Source: a virus | Virus record (IMG/VR): IMGVR_UViG_3300045242_000094 | Coordinates: 1-40,983 of that record | DNA: 40,983 nt | Direction: 5' to 3' (one strand) | Part shown: positions 15,956 to 25,061 of the stretch, in pieces | Position numbering within the stretch: position 1 is the stretch's first letter | Layout of the letters: every line of letters begins with the position of its first letter | Translations under genes and position numbers: made by a program | Notes under the pieces: model-generated | Seen by the model: the letters and a program-made list of their open reading frames with translations, nothing else | Told to the model about the DNA's origin: nothing | Databases searched by the model: none

Positions 15956-16933
15956 ATGAACAACGAAAATGGCGCTTGGACAGTTTGCTGCATAAGGGGA
16001 TGCGACGCGCCGCTGCACTCAAACGGTCTCTGCCTCAATCATCAGCGCCGCAATCAACTCTACGGCTCACCGGTTGCCTCAACGATAGTCGGGTGGCGCT
16101 GGCGGCACCTCTCTCATGAGGAGAGGTTCTGGGTGTCGATAAAGAAATGCGATGATGGCTGCTGGTTGTGGATGTCCGGGCGAGATGGAGACGGCTACGG
16201 GACATTCCATGCGGAACACAACGGTGCAAGTTACAAGCGAGCGCATCGCTATAGTTACGCATTGCACAAAGGGAAAATCCCGACACTCCTCAGTGTCTGT
16301 CATACATGCGACGTACGAGCCTGCGTTAACCCAGACCATCTGTTCCTCGGCACAAATACCGAGAACATGAACGACAAGATGGCCAAGGGGCGCCATCGAA
16401 CTATCAACGGCGAGAACCACTATCGCGCGATACTCACAGAGGAACAGGCCCGCGCCATCCTACTGGATCCACGGCCTCATACACAGATCGCCAACAGCTA
16501 CAACGTAGCCCGGACGACGATCAGCAGTCTCAAGGCACGGCACTCATGGCCAGAGCTTGGCGAGGCCAAGGGCGTCAAGGGAAAGCGTATCGGCCCGCGA
16601 ACAGGTGTAAGCGATAGGGTCACGCCCGAGATGGTGCGGGAAATCCTAGCCAGCGAGGAACGCGGCAAAGACCTTGCCGCCAAGTTCGACATCACGCCGC
16701 AGATGGTCAGCAACATCCGCCATCGCCGCAACTGGGCACATATCGAGGGAGACGTCGCCAAAGCGTCCACTCGTAGCGGAGCCGGCAACCACGATGCGAA
16801 ACTCTCGACACAGGACATAAGAGCCATCCGCGCCAGCGATCAGATGGGCGCGCGCATAGCCGAGCAGTACGGCGTCTCACGGTCCACCATCTCAAGCATC
16901 CGCAACCGACGCACTTGGACCCACATCGAATAG
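15956..16933 (+). CDS. HNH homing endonuclease with triple C-terminal HTH repeats
   Basis: 325 residues from ATG 15956 with GGGAGG upstream. A Cys/His zinc motif opens the protein (CCIRGCDAPLHSNGLCLNH). The HNH_3-type core is WLWMSGRDGDGYGTF ... RAHRYSYALHKGKIP ... CHTCDVRACVNPDHLFLGTNTENMNDK. The C-terminus holds three copies of a 40-45 residue HTH module, each with a pattern I-A-x-x-Y/F-x-[VI]-[AST] and a final W: LTEEQARAILLD..., VTPEMVREILAS... and LSTQDIRAIRAS.... The tandem HTHs should give long site recognition. It is inserted just after the coat gene and its terminator. Confidence 0.85.
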   Translation: MNNENGAWTVCCIRGCDAPLHSNGLCLNHQRRNQLYGSPVASTIVGWRWRHLSHEERFWVSIKKCDDGCWLWMSGRDGDGYGTFHAEHNGASYKRAHRYSYALHKGKIPTLLSVCHTCDVRACVNPDHLFLGTNTENMNDKMAKGRHRTINGENHYRAILTEEQARAILLDPRPHTQIANSYNVARTTISSLKARHSWPELGEAKGVKGKRIGPRTGVSDRVTPEMVREILASEERGKDLAAKFDITPQMVSNIRHRRNWAHIEGDVAKASTRSGAGNHDAKLSTQDIRAIRASDQMGARIAEQYGVSRSTISSIRNRRTWTHIE

Positions 16934-16943
16934 GAGAACCACC

Positions 16944-17363
16944 ATGTCAGGCTTTGCCAACAGAGGCCCGCAGGACGCCGCCCTCGGCGGATCGTTCTCG
17001 GGTGGCCCGCAGCTGTTCGATCCCACAATCGCCGCCAGCGGTGCCGGCCATAGCTACGCCAGCAACGTCACAGCCAAGGCCGGTGGTGGGCGGGCATCAG
17101 CAACGAAGGTCACGACGGGTGTCGTGCGCATCGCCGTATGCGCAACGGCGGCCGATAGCATCGCGCTGCCACCCGCTGCGGGTGGGCAGTGGATGGTGAT
17201 CTACAATGCCGGCGCCGCTGCCTGTCAGGTGTTCGCTGATCCCGCGACGTCCGACACCATCAACGGTGTGGCGGCGGCGACCGGCGTGTCGCTGGCTGCT
17301 GCCAAAAGCGCGTGGTTCTGCAGTGCCGCGCAGGGCGTGTGGTTCTGGAACCTGTCTGCCTGA
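16944..17363 (+). CDS. Small beta-rich virion protein (probable decoration protein)
   Basis: 139 residues from ATG 16944 with ribosome binding site GGAGAA. The core (VTAKAGGGRASATKVTTGVVRIAVCATAADSIALPPAAGGQWMVIYNAGAAACQVFADPATSDTINGVAAATGVSLAAAKSAWFCSAAQGVWFWNLS) is a Gly/Ala-rich beta pattern common in phage head or tail decoration proteins. Its position after the coat gene supports a head role. A strong terminator follows. Confidence 0.6.
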   Translation: MSGFANRGPQDAALGGSFSGGPQLFDPTIAASGAGHSYASNVTAKAGGGRASATKVTTGVVRIAVCATAADSIALPPAAGGQWMVIYNAGAAACQVFADPATSDTINGVAAATGVSLAAAKSAWFCSAAQGVWFWNLSA

Positions 17364-17415
17364 GCTTGCTGCCGGAAGCCCCGTAGCCTCCCTACCGGGC
17401 GCTTCATCGCGTGTG

Positions 17416-17449
17416 GCCCCGAGCGCGATCTACCCGGCAGCCTCGGGGC
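17416..17449 (+). terminator. Strong terminator hairpin
   Basis: GCCCCGAG (17416-17423) pairs perfectly with CTCGGGGC (17442-17449), followed by TGTTTCCTG. It sits after the decoration-type gene and ahead of the next HNH gene. Confidence 0.75.
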
Positions 17450-17495
17450 TGTTTCCTGCTATCTGTCCGACGCCGTTGTCCCGTATCATGGCGGC

Positions 17496-18035
17496 ATGAA
17501 CCAAGATGAAAAGCGCGAATACAACCGTCTATACGCAATCGCCAATAAGGAGCGCATCGCCGCTAGACGTGAGGCGCGACGGGCTGGGCTTGGTGGCGAT
17601 GTCCGACGATGCAGCGTTTTGGGATGCAACGGCGTCTATGACGCAGCAGGATATTGTGGGCGACATTACATGGCGTTCCGGCGCCACGGAGACCCGACAG
17701 CGCCAGTCCAACTCCAGATACGCGGCAGGACGCTTGAGGAGCGTTTCATACTTCGCGTCAAGAAGGGGCGCGGGTGCTGGGAATGGACCGGCGCTCGTAA
17801 CTGGAAGGGCTATGGCGTGCTGCGCGTAGATGAAAGAAACCAGTTAGCCCATCGGATCGCCTATCAATTAGCGTACGGTGAAACCCCGTTTGATCTCTAC
17901 GTGCTCCATCATTGCGACAACCCAGGCTGTGTTCGGCCAGATCATCTGTTCCTAGGCACGCTCGCTGATAACAACGCGGACATGCGCGCAAAAGGCCGCA
18001 ACTGGTGGCCAGGAAAGGCGAGAATAAATGATTGA
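17496..18035 (+). CDS. HNH homing endonuclease
   Basis: 179 residues from ATG 17496. A basic N-terminus and a zinc-type motif (RRCSVLGCNGVYDAAGYCGRHYMAFRRHGDP) precede the HNH_3 core (CWEWTGARNWKGYGVL ... AHRIAYQLAYGETP ... LHHCDNPGCVRPDHLFLGTLADNNADM). It lacks the C-terminal HTH repeats of the 15956 gene but shares its core organisation. It overlaps the following connector gene by 8 bases, so it is coupled to an essential gene. Confidence 0.85.
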   Translation: MNQDEKREYNRLYAIANKERIAARREARRAGLGGDVRRCSVLGCNGVYDAAGYCGRHYMAFRRHGDPTAPVQLQIRGRTLEERFILRVKKGRGCWEWTGARNWKGYGVLRVDERNQLAHRIAYQLAYGETPFDLYVLHHCDNPGCVRPDHLFLGTLADNNADMRAKGRNWWPGKARIND

Positions 18036-18795
18036 GACCACAGGAGATCTGATAACATTTGTACTTAGAGCCTCGGGCCTGAACGGAGTGGGTCAAACGC
18101 CCCTGGCCGAGGACAGCAACACCGGCCTCGAGTTCCTGCGCATGCTCATCGCGCAGTGGCAACGCAAGCGCTGGCTGATCTGGAACGAGCAGGAGCTGTC
18201 GATCGTCTCTACCGGCGCGCAGTGGTACACCATCGGGCCGGGGCAGGACTTCGATACCGCGCGCCCTGACAAGCTGCATGCGGCATGGTGTCGTCTGCAA
18301 CCATTCGGTGGCCCGATGCCGGTCGATCTGCCGCTCACCATCATCGAGGCGAAAGAGGACTGGGCCGCCATCGGCATCAAGGATCTGAAATCGCTGCCGG
18401 CGGCGGTGTTCTACGACAGCAGCTTCCCGATCGGGCGCATCACATTCTGGCCGGTGCCGATCGCCGCGCAATACGAGATGCACATCGTCGTCAAAGCCTC
18501 GCTGCCGACATACAGGACGCTCACCGATCCGCTGGACCTGCCGGACGAATACCTCGAGGCGGTGATCTGGTCGCTCTGCGTGCGCATGCAAATGGCCTAC
18601 GGGCTGCCGGCACGGCCGGATCATGTCGCCGCCATGAAGGTCGCGATGAACACCATCAAGCTGGCCAACTCGCAGATCAAGCTGCTGAGCATGCCGGCGG
18701 CGGTGGTCGGGCGCGGTGGCGGTGACGTGTCGAGCTGGGTGGGGCGCGGCCTCAACCACGCGTGGACGCTCGGTGGCGGGTGCGTTTTGGGATGA
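18028..18795 (+). CDS. Head-to-tail connector / tail accessory factor (P22 gp4-like)
   Basis: 255 residues from ATG 18028 inside the end of the HNH gene. The opening GDLITFVLRASGLNGVGQTPLAEDSNTGLEFLRMLIAQWQRKRWLIW is the signature of gp4-type packaged-DNA stabilisation proteins, and LDLPDEYLEAVIWSLCVRMQMAYGLPARPDHVAAM is the conserved C-terminal helix pair. In P22 twelve gp4 copies bind beneath the portal and close the filled head. Length is slightly above P22 gp4. Confidence 0.8.
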   Translation: MIETTGDLITFVLRASGLNGVGQTPLAEDSNTGLEFLRMLIAQWQRKRWLIWNEQELSIVSTGAQWYTIGPGQDFDTARPDKLHAAWCRLQPFGGPMPVDLPLTIIEAKEDWAAIGIKDLKSLPAAVFYDSSFPIGRITFWPVPIAAQYEMHIVVKASLPTYRTLTDPLDLPDEYLEAVIWSLCVRMQMAYGLPARPDHVAAMKVAMNTIKLANSQIKLLSMPAAVVGRGGGDVSSWVGRGLNHAWTLGGGCVLG

Positions 18796-18799
18796 TGCC

Positions 18800-21028
18800 A
18801 TGACCGACAATGCATACCCGTGGGAAGAAGGCGACACGCTGACGGCGGCAGCGCTCAACGCGGCGATCGCTGGCGTCAGCGGCACGCCAGGCGCTGAAGG
18901 CCCACCAGGGCCGCCTGGACCGCCTGGCAGCACTGACTGGCAGGCCGGCGTCGTCACCAGCCTGGGGACGCACCTGACGCTCGCGGGTGGCTCGCTCGAT
19001 GCCACTGCTGGGCTATGGAATGTCGGGCCGGCAAACAGCCTCGGCACGGGCCTCGCGCTGATCGGCGGCGTGCTCAGCGCAACCGGCACCGCGAGCAGCC
19101 CACCATCAGGGCCGGCCGGCGGCGACCTCGGTGGCAACTATCCCAACCCGACAGCGCTCAAGACTGGCGGCAAGGCCTTCGTTGCGAGCGCAACTACCGA
19201 CACGACGAGTGCCACCAACATCACGTCGGGCAGCCTGGCCATCAGCCTGTTTAATGGCGGGACGGGCGCATCATCCGATACCTATTGGCGCGGTGACGGT
19301 TCATGGGCCGTGCCGCCGGTTGGCGCTGCACCGATCGGGCCGGCATCCGGTGATCTCACCGGCACATACCCATCACCCATCGTGGCCAAGACCGGCGGCG
19401 TGGCCTTCGCGAAATCCGCGACAGTCGATGCGACGAATGCCGCCAATATCACCGCCGGCTTGCTGCCGGTTGCGCGACTGCCTGGCAGCGGCGTCACAGC
19501 GGGCAGCTACACGCTATCGAGCATCACTGTGGATGCCGCCGGGCGGGTCACAGCGGCGTCCAGCGGCACGGCTGGCGGTGTCACCTCGGTGGCATCCGGC
19601 GCGGGGCTGACCGGCGGCCCGATCACCACGGCGGGGACGCTCGTTGCCAACTGGCAGTTGGGCACTGTCACCGCGCTCGGCACCAGCCTGCAGCTCACCG
19701 GCACCACGCTGCAGCTGCCCACCACGGGGGTGATACCAGGCGCGTACACCAGCACCAATCTCACCGTGGACGCCACCGGCCGCATTACCGCTGCGGCCAA
19801 CGGCAAGGGCGGCGGCGGGGGCGGCACAGTCACCAACATCGCCACCGGCACCGGCATCAGCGGCGGCCCGATCACCACCACCGGCACCATCAGCCTGGCA
19901 GCGTCAGGCGCGACACCTGGCACCTACACCAACGCCACAGTCACGGTCGACGCCACCGGGCGCCTTACGGCAGCCAGCACGGGCACCGCAGGGACGGGCA
20001 CCGTTACCTCGGTGGCCACCTCTGGCAGCGGCATCACGGGCGGGCCGATCACCACGGCGGGCACGCTGTCGGTGCAGTGGAATGCGGGCGCTGTGAGCCT
20101 GCTGGGCAGCGGCCTCTCGCTCACCACAGGCACACTCACCGCCACCGGCTCGGTGCCGTCTGGCAGCGCTGGCGGGGATCTCACGGGGACATACCCCAAC
20201 CCTACGCTGGCCACCACCGCAGTGGCGGCTGGCACCTACGGCGACGGCACGCATGTCCCCACCATCACTGTCGATGCCAAGGGGCGGCTGACCGCAGCGT
20301 CCTCCACCGTCATTGCCGCGTCCCCCTCCGGCGCGGCCGGCGGCGATCTGACCGGATCGTATCCGTCGCCTACTCTGACGACATCCGGCGTGACAGCCGC
20401 GAGCTACGGCGACGCCTCGCACGTTCCGCAGCTCACCATCGATGCGAAAGGCCGCGTGACCGCCGCGAGCGTCATCGCTATTCCAGCCGGCGGCACTGGC
20501 ACGGTGACTTCGGTCCAGACGAGCGGCGCCGGTATTACGGGCGGCCCGATCACCACGGCTGGTACCCTCGCGGTGCAGTGGAACGGCGGCACAGTCAGTG
20601 CGATTGGCACCGGGCTGTCGATTACGAGCGGCACGCTGAGCGTCGGGGCATTGGGCTATGCCAGCTTGCCGAGCGAGGTGCAGAGCGTGCCGATCAGCTT
20701 CCCGTTCGCGGCCAAGCCGTCAACCGGCGCCTTGGTGAACGTCCCGATGGCGATGGCACTGACCGTGCCGGCATCACTCGCCGGGACTGTGGTCTACGAC
20801 GCGACCAAGGCCACGAGCAATGCGGGGTTCGTGCTGAACCGCATCAGCGGCGGCACTACGATCACTGCGCTCGGCACGATCACGATCACCACGACAACGA
20901 ACACCAGTGCGACGCTCTCAGGCGCAGGCGGGACGCTCGCGGTGGGCGACGTGATGCAGCTCGTTGCCCCGACACAGGACGCAACGCTTGCGGATATCGG
21001 CATCACCATTCTAGCGAACCGCGTCTGA
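18800..21028 (+). CDS. Tail fibre protein with collagen-like segment and tandem beta repeats
   Basis: 742 residues from ATG 18800, five bases after the connector stop. Residues about 30-45 are collagen-like (GPPGPPGPPGS). The middle is built of repeats of GGDLTGTYPNPTL, TVDAxGRxTAAS and VTSVATxGxGITGGPITTAGTL; the last gives at least four near-identical DNA copies of GGCGGCCCGATCACCAC between about 19610 and 20560. The C-terminal 120 residues differ (SLPSEVQSVPISFPFAAKPSTGALVNVPMAMALTV...) and may be the receptor-binding or trimerisation part. Such repeats form long beta-structured trimers. Host attachment role is inferred. Confidence 0.75.
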   Translation: MTDNAYPWEEGDTLTAAALNAAIAGVSGTPGAEGPPGPPGPPGSTDWQAGVVTSLGTHLTLAGGSLDATAGLWNVGPANSLGTGLALIGGVLSATGTASSPPSGPAGGDLGGNYPNPTALKTGGKAFVASATTDTTSATNITSGSLAISLFNGGTGASSDTYWRGDGSWAVPPVGAAPIGPASGDLTGTYPSPIVAKTGGVAFAKSATVDATNAANITAGLLPVARLPGSGVTAGSYTLSSITVDAAGRVTAASSGTAGGVTSVASGAGLTGGPITTAGTLVANWQLGTVTALGTSLQLTGTTLQLPTTGVIPGAYTSTNLTVDATGRITAAANGKGGGGGGTVTNIATGTGISGGPITTTGTISLAASGATPGTYTNATVTVDATGRLTAASTGTAGTGTVTSVATSGSGITGGPITTAGTLSVQWNAGAVSLLGSGLSLTTGTLTATGSVPSGSAGGDLTGTYPNPTLATTAVAAGTYGDGTHVPTITVDAKGRLTAASSTVIAASPSGAAGGDLTGSYPSPTLTTSGVTAASYGDASHVPQLTIDAKGRVTAASVIAIPAGGTGTVTSVQTSGAGITGGPITTAGTLAVQWNGGTVSAIGTGLSITSGTLSVGALGYASLPSEVQSVPISFPFAAKPSTGALVNVPMAMALTVPASLAGTVVYDATKATSNAGFVLNRISGGTTITALGTITITTTTNTSATLSGAGGTLAVGDVMQLVAPTQDATLADIGITILANRV

Positions 21029-21663
21029 TGCCGACGACATGGGAGCCGGGGTCCGTCGCCTCTGTCACGCTATCCGGTGGCAATCTCGTCGCGGCCAATA
21101 CAGGCACCACGTCGGCAAATCAGGGCGCACACGGCGTAACGACTGACGGGCAGACGACCGGCAAGTATTATTTCGAGGTGACGTGGACGACATCGACGGG
21201 CGGCGCAAATACAGGTGTTGGGGTTGGCACGACAGCTTCCACTTATACCAATATGGGGAACGGGGGAACGACAGGTGTTATTGCCTATCCCGCCGGTGGT
21301 GTCGTGTGGTCGAATGGAAGCCAGATTGCTGCGCCCGGCGTTTGGTCTGTTGGTAATGTGATTGGTATTGCGGTCGATTTGGACAACCGGAAAATCTGGT
21401 TTCGTACATCACCGTCCGGCAACTGGAACAATAGTGGCACAAACAATCCGGCCACCAATGTGGGCGGTTACACCATCCCCGCCGGGACGATGGTGCCGTT
21501 TGTGACGTTCGGCGGCGGCAGCGGTGCGGCCGGCAATGTGTTCACCGCCAACTTCGGCGCCACGGCGTTCAGCGGCGTCGCGCCGAGCGGCTTTATCGCC
21601 GGCTTTCCGACAGCAGGCGGTGGTGCGGCGGCGGCGCAGGCGCGCGCGATGGTGCTGGCATGA
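21028..21663 (+). CDS. SPRY-like beta-sandwich protein, probable receptor-binding accessory
   Basis: 211 residues. ATG 21028 overlaps the fibre stop as TGATG. The sequence follows the SPRY (B30.2) pattern: GKYYFEVTWTTSTGGANTGVGVG, a central VVWSNGSQ turn, VGNVIGIAVDLDNRKIWFRTSPSGNWNN, and the closing MVPFVTFGGG ... FTANFGATAFSGVAPSGF. SPRY modules are binding domains, and in phages they often sit in tail-tip or adhesin loci. A Gly/Ala-rich tail links to the next gene, with ATGA overlap. Confidence 0.75.
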   Translation: MPTTWEPGSVASVTLSGGNLVAANTGTTSANQGAHGVTTDGQTTGKYYFEVTWTTSTGGANTGVGVGTTASTYTNMGNGGTTGVIAYPAGGVVWSNGSQIAAPGVWSVGNVIGIAVDLDNRKIWFRTSPSGNWNNSGTNNPATNVGGYTIPAGTMVPFVTFGGGSGAAGNVFTANFGATAFSGVAPSGFIAGFPTAGGGAAAAQARAMVLA

Positions 21664-24600
21664 AGGTCGCGCTTACCGGTGGCGCCTATCAGGCGCGCAG
21701 TGTGATCGCGTCGGCGCAGCGCCAGCTCAACTTGTTCAGCGAACCGATGCCAGAGGCGCAGGGGGAACCTGGACGTGCGGCCAACTACCCAACCCCCGGC
21801 ACACGCCTGCTCTCCACCATCGGCACCGGACCAATCCGAGGTATCCGCCAGGCCACCACTGGCGGCATCTATGTCGTGTCCGGCAGCACCGTCTACAGCG
21901 TCAACCCGACGACATGGGCGGGGACATCGCTAGGCACCATCACGGCGGGGCTACGGACGCCGGTCAGCATGGTAGACAACGGGCTCGATATGCTGATCGT
22001 GGACGGCACAGCGAATGGCTGGGACATCAACCTGGCAGCCAACACCATGAGCCAGATTGTCGATCCTACCGGCATGTTCAGCGGCGCCGACAAGGTCGAC
22101 TACCTCGACACATTCTTCATCCTCAACAAGCCCAACACGCCGCAATTCTACATCAGCGGCAGCCTGGCGGTGACATTCGATCCCCTCGATTTCGCCAACA
22201 AAGAGGCCTATTCCGACCTGCTGGTGACGCTGATTGTCGCGCGGCGGGAAATCTACCTGCTCGGCGCGAAGACCACCGAAGTCTGGTACGACGTGGGCGC
22301 CCAGAACCCGACCGACACCAGCTTCTTTCAGTTCGCCTCGGTGCAGGGCGTCTTCATCGATCACGGCTGCGTCGCTAAGTACAGCCCCGCAACCTACGAC
22401 AACGGTGTTTTCTGGCTCACCGCCGACCGTCAGGGGCATGGCATCGTCATGACCTCGGCAGGCTACCAGACCAAGCGCATCAGCACCTACGCGATCGAAG
22501 CCGAGATCGCCGGGTATGCGCGCATCGATGACGCGATCGGCTTCTGCTACCAGCTCGCCGGCCACACGTTCTATGTGCTCACCTTCCCGCACGCGGACCA
22601 CACCTGGGTCTACGACATCACCACCGGGCTGTGGCACGAGTGGCTGTGGATCGACAGTAACGGTAGCGAGCACCGGCACCGCGCGAATTGCTTCTGGCCG
22701 GTCAACGATACGTTGGTCGTGGGCGACTGGCAGAATGGCAATCTTTATGCACTGGACCAGAACGTGTTCACTGACGTTGGCTGGGTGTCAGCGCCAGCGC
22801 CAGCCGGTTATATCGGCCCGCTCGACATCGTGGCCGGCGCGGTGCTGGCCTACTCGCAGCGGGCGCTTTCAGCAGCCTGGTCGTCGGACGCAATCACGAT
22901 CCGCCGCGACAGCGACGACACTTCAATGAGCTTCGCTACCAACGTAACCAATGCGATAGACCCTGCTGCGGTGGGCACATTTATTGGCGGCGGTGCGGGC
23001 TTCGTAACCAAGCTATTCGATCAAAGCGGCCACGGTGCCGACGCTCTAGAGGCAACAGCAGTCAACCAACCCCAATGGGGGGCAAGTCTCATAGGAGGAA
23101 AGCCCGGCTTGATTGGTGACCGCATTAACAGCGTTATGGAGACAGCAGTTAACGTAACCATTGCGACTGGAGCAATAACGGCATTTGCAGTGGTGCAGTC
23201 ATCTGACGACAGTGTCGGTCAAGGTGTCTTTTATCTTTCGGTTGACGTGGACAGCCCATATGTGCAGATGGCATTGCTTAGAACTGACACGCCGCCATAC
23301 CTGCGACTGTATCTTGATGCGTTTAACGATCCTAACGAGATTGGCACACAGACGGACGCCGTGGCTAGCGTGGATACGCCATACCTGTTTGTTGGCGCAT
23401 GGCAATCCGGCACGTCCAAGACCCTGCTCAATGGTGCGGATGTGCCGAACGTGCCTTTCGATAGTGGCGGCGCTCTGGACACGATCACCGGCCCCATCAG
23501 TATCTTGACACAGAGCCCTGGGGTTCCTGTGGGGGGGTTCCTCGGATACCTGTCTGAGTTGCTGATTTACGATGGCCTTTTGTCGGATGTGGATATTCTA
23601 TCCATCAGCCAGAATATCGCGGCTTACTATGGGATCTCAACAAGGGGAACGGGGGGCGTCTCTCCAAGAAGCGGCACGGTGGTGGTCAACACGCCGATCA
23701 AGCGCGTGCGCTCGTTTCCGCATATGCTGAACGACGGCAAGCGTGTGTTCTATCGGCAGTTTCTCGCGGACATGGAAACCGGCAATGCGCCGCAGGAAAC
23801 GGTCGTAATACCGCCGGTCGCGGCGGGGTTCACCGCGCTGCCGCTGGCGACAGGCGGATCGTTCGGAGGCGCTTACGCAGTCTCGGCTGACGGCAGCACG
23901 GTGGTCGGCTACGTTGCCCCGGCAGGCACGATAGTTCCTGGGGACCATCACAAGGCATGCTACTGGAGCAGCCCGACCAGTGATCCAACCATCATCGGGC
24001 CAGACTTCAGCGAGGCCTACGGCGTCTCTGGCGACGGCTCGGTGATCGTGGGCGACACGTTTACCAAGCCCTTCATTTGGACCGCAGGCGGCGGCTACGT
24101 GCTGTTTGGCAGCGATACCGACGCGGTGTGGGGGATCAGCTCGGACGGCACCCGTCTTGTCGGTGCGACATCGGCTGACGGCGGCACCCATTACCAAGCG
24201 TGCTACTGGAACCGCAGCTTCGCACGCACGGATCTAGGCACGCTGCCGGGGCATGACGACGCCACAGCGCTCGCCGTTTCCGCCGACGGGACGTGCATCG
24301 TCGGTTATTCGAGGATCAGAGCGACGGCCAGTTCACAGCGCGCGTTCCGCTGGACGGCATCCGGCGGCATGGTCGACCTCGGCGTGGCCGGCAGCGCTGA
24401 CCATTCGACCGGCACTGGCGTGTCCGACGATGGCACGGTGGTGTCGGTCAATCAGACGGCAACGCCGGACCCGAATGATAGCGCGGCGAAGTGGACGCTG
24501 GCGGGCGGCCTCGAGCTGTTGCCGGCGCTGCCTGGCGCAGTGTCGGACAACTTCGCAATCGCCGTCTCTGGCGACGGCAGCATGATTGTCGGCGTCGCGG

Positions 24601-25055
24601 ATGAAGTGGTTGGCGGCATCGGCACCAACAGCGAGAACCTCGCCTGGTGGACGCCGGTCACAGGCGCCACGGCGATCACCGTGACCGTGCCATCAGCGGA
24701 CCCTCTTCTCTCCGCGCTCATCGATGCGAAGGGCGTCAGCAGGGACGGTATGGTGATCGTCGGAACCACTCACGGGGGCGACAGTCTGCCGTGGGTCTAT
24801 CACCGTGCGGGCTCGCCAGGCAGCGTCGCCATCACCTCGGTCAATCTGATCAGCCTGGACTGGTCCGACGATCGTGGCCACAGCTACGGCAACCCGGTGT
24901 CGCAGTCGATGGGCGAGGCGGGGGAATACCGGACATCGCTGCAGTGGCAGAGGCTCGGCGTGGCCCGCGACCGTGTGTTCCGTCTCACCTGGTCCGTAGC
25001 GGCGCCGACCGCCCTGCAGGGCGCCTGGATTGACCCAACGCCAGCGGAGAGCTGA
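21660..25055 (+). CDS. gp10-like packaged-DNA stabilisation protein carrying two inserted modules
   Basis: 1131 residues, more than twice the P22 gp10 length. Residues 1 to about 373 are the gp10-type beta-propeller (ends at LYALDQNVFTDVG). About 374-679 is an insertion that resembles the arabinofuranosidase-B/LamG-like beta-sandwich (AYSQRALSAAWSSDAITIRRDSDD ... GFVTKLFDQSGHGADALEAT). The gp10 sequence resumes at IKRVRSFPHMLNDGKRVFYRQFLADMETG (about 680-710). About 714-1050 is a second insertion with HAF-type repeats (seven copies of [AG]-V-S-x-D-G-[ST]-x-[IV]-V-G). The C-terminus LDWSDDRGHSYGNPVSQSMGEAGEYRTSLQWQRLGVARDRVFRLTWS is again gp10-like. In P22, gp10 forms the hub below gp4. The inserts probably project as glycan-binding or decoration domains (inference). 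Confidence 0.8.
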   Translation: MKVALTGGAYQARSVIASAQRQLNLFSEPMPEAQGEPGRAANYPTPGTRLLSTIGTGPIRGIRQATTGGIYVVSGSTVYSVNPTTWAGTSLGTITAGLRTPVSMVDNGLDMLIVDGTANGWDINLAANTMSQIVDPTGMFSGADKVDYLDTFFILNKPNTPQFYISGSLAVTFDPLDFANKEAYSDLLVTLIVARREIYLLGAKTTEVWYDVGAQNPTDTSFFQFASVQGVFIDHGCVAKYSPATYDNGVFWLTADRQGHGIVMTSAGYQTKRISTYAIEAEIAGYARIDDAIGFCYQLAGHTFYVLTFPHADHTWVYDITTGLWHEWLWIDSNGSEHRHRANCFWPVNDTLVVGDWQNGNLYALDQNVFTDVGWVSAPAPAGYIGPLDIVAGAVLAYSQRALSAAWSSDAITIRRDSDDTSMSFATNVTNAIDPAAVGTFIGGGAGFVTKLFDQSGHGADALEATAVNQPQWGASLIGGKPGLIGDRINSVMETAVNVTIATGAITAFAVVQSSDDSVGQGVFYLSVDVDSPYVQMALLRTDTPPYLRLYLDAFNDPNEIGTQTDAVASVDTPYLFVGAWQSGTSKTLLNGADVPNVPFDSGGALDTITGPISILTQSPGVPVGGFLGYLSELLIYDGLLSDVDILSISQNIAAYYGISTRGTGGVSPRSGTVVVNTPIKRVRSFPHMLNDGKRVFYRQFLADMETGNAPQETVVIPPVAAGFTALPLATGGSFGGAYAVSADGSTVVGYVAPAGTIVPGDHHKACYWSSPTSDPTIIGPDFSEAYGVSGDGSVIVGDTFTKPFIWTAGGGYVLFGSDTDAVWGISSDGTRLVGATSADGGTHYQACYWNRSFARTDLGTLPGHDDATALAVSADGTCIVGYSRIRATASSQRAFRWTASGGMVDLGVAGSADHSTGTGVSDDGTVVSVNQTATPDPNDSAAKWTLAGGLELLPALPGAVSDNFAIAVSGDGSMIVGVADEVVGGIGTNSENLAWWTPVTGATAITVTVPSADPLLSALIDAKGVSRDGMVIVGTTHGGDSLPWVYHRAGSPGSVAITSVNLISLDWSDDRGHSYGNPVSQSMGEAGEYRTSLQWQRLGVARDRVFRLTWSVAAPTALQGAWIDPTPAES

Positions 25056-25061
25056 AGGCAC

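Noticed and set aside
17758-19137. 459-codon leftward ORF
   Set aside because: It is antisense to the HNH, connector and fibre genes, rich in Pro/Arg/His low complexity, and matches no domain; a shadow frame of G+C-rich coding sequence.
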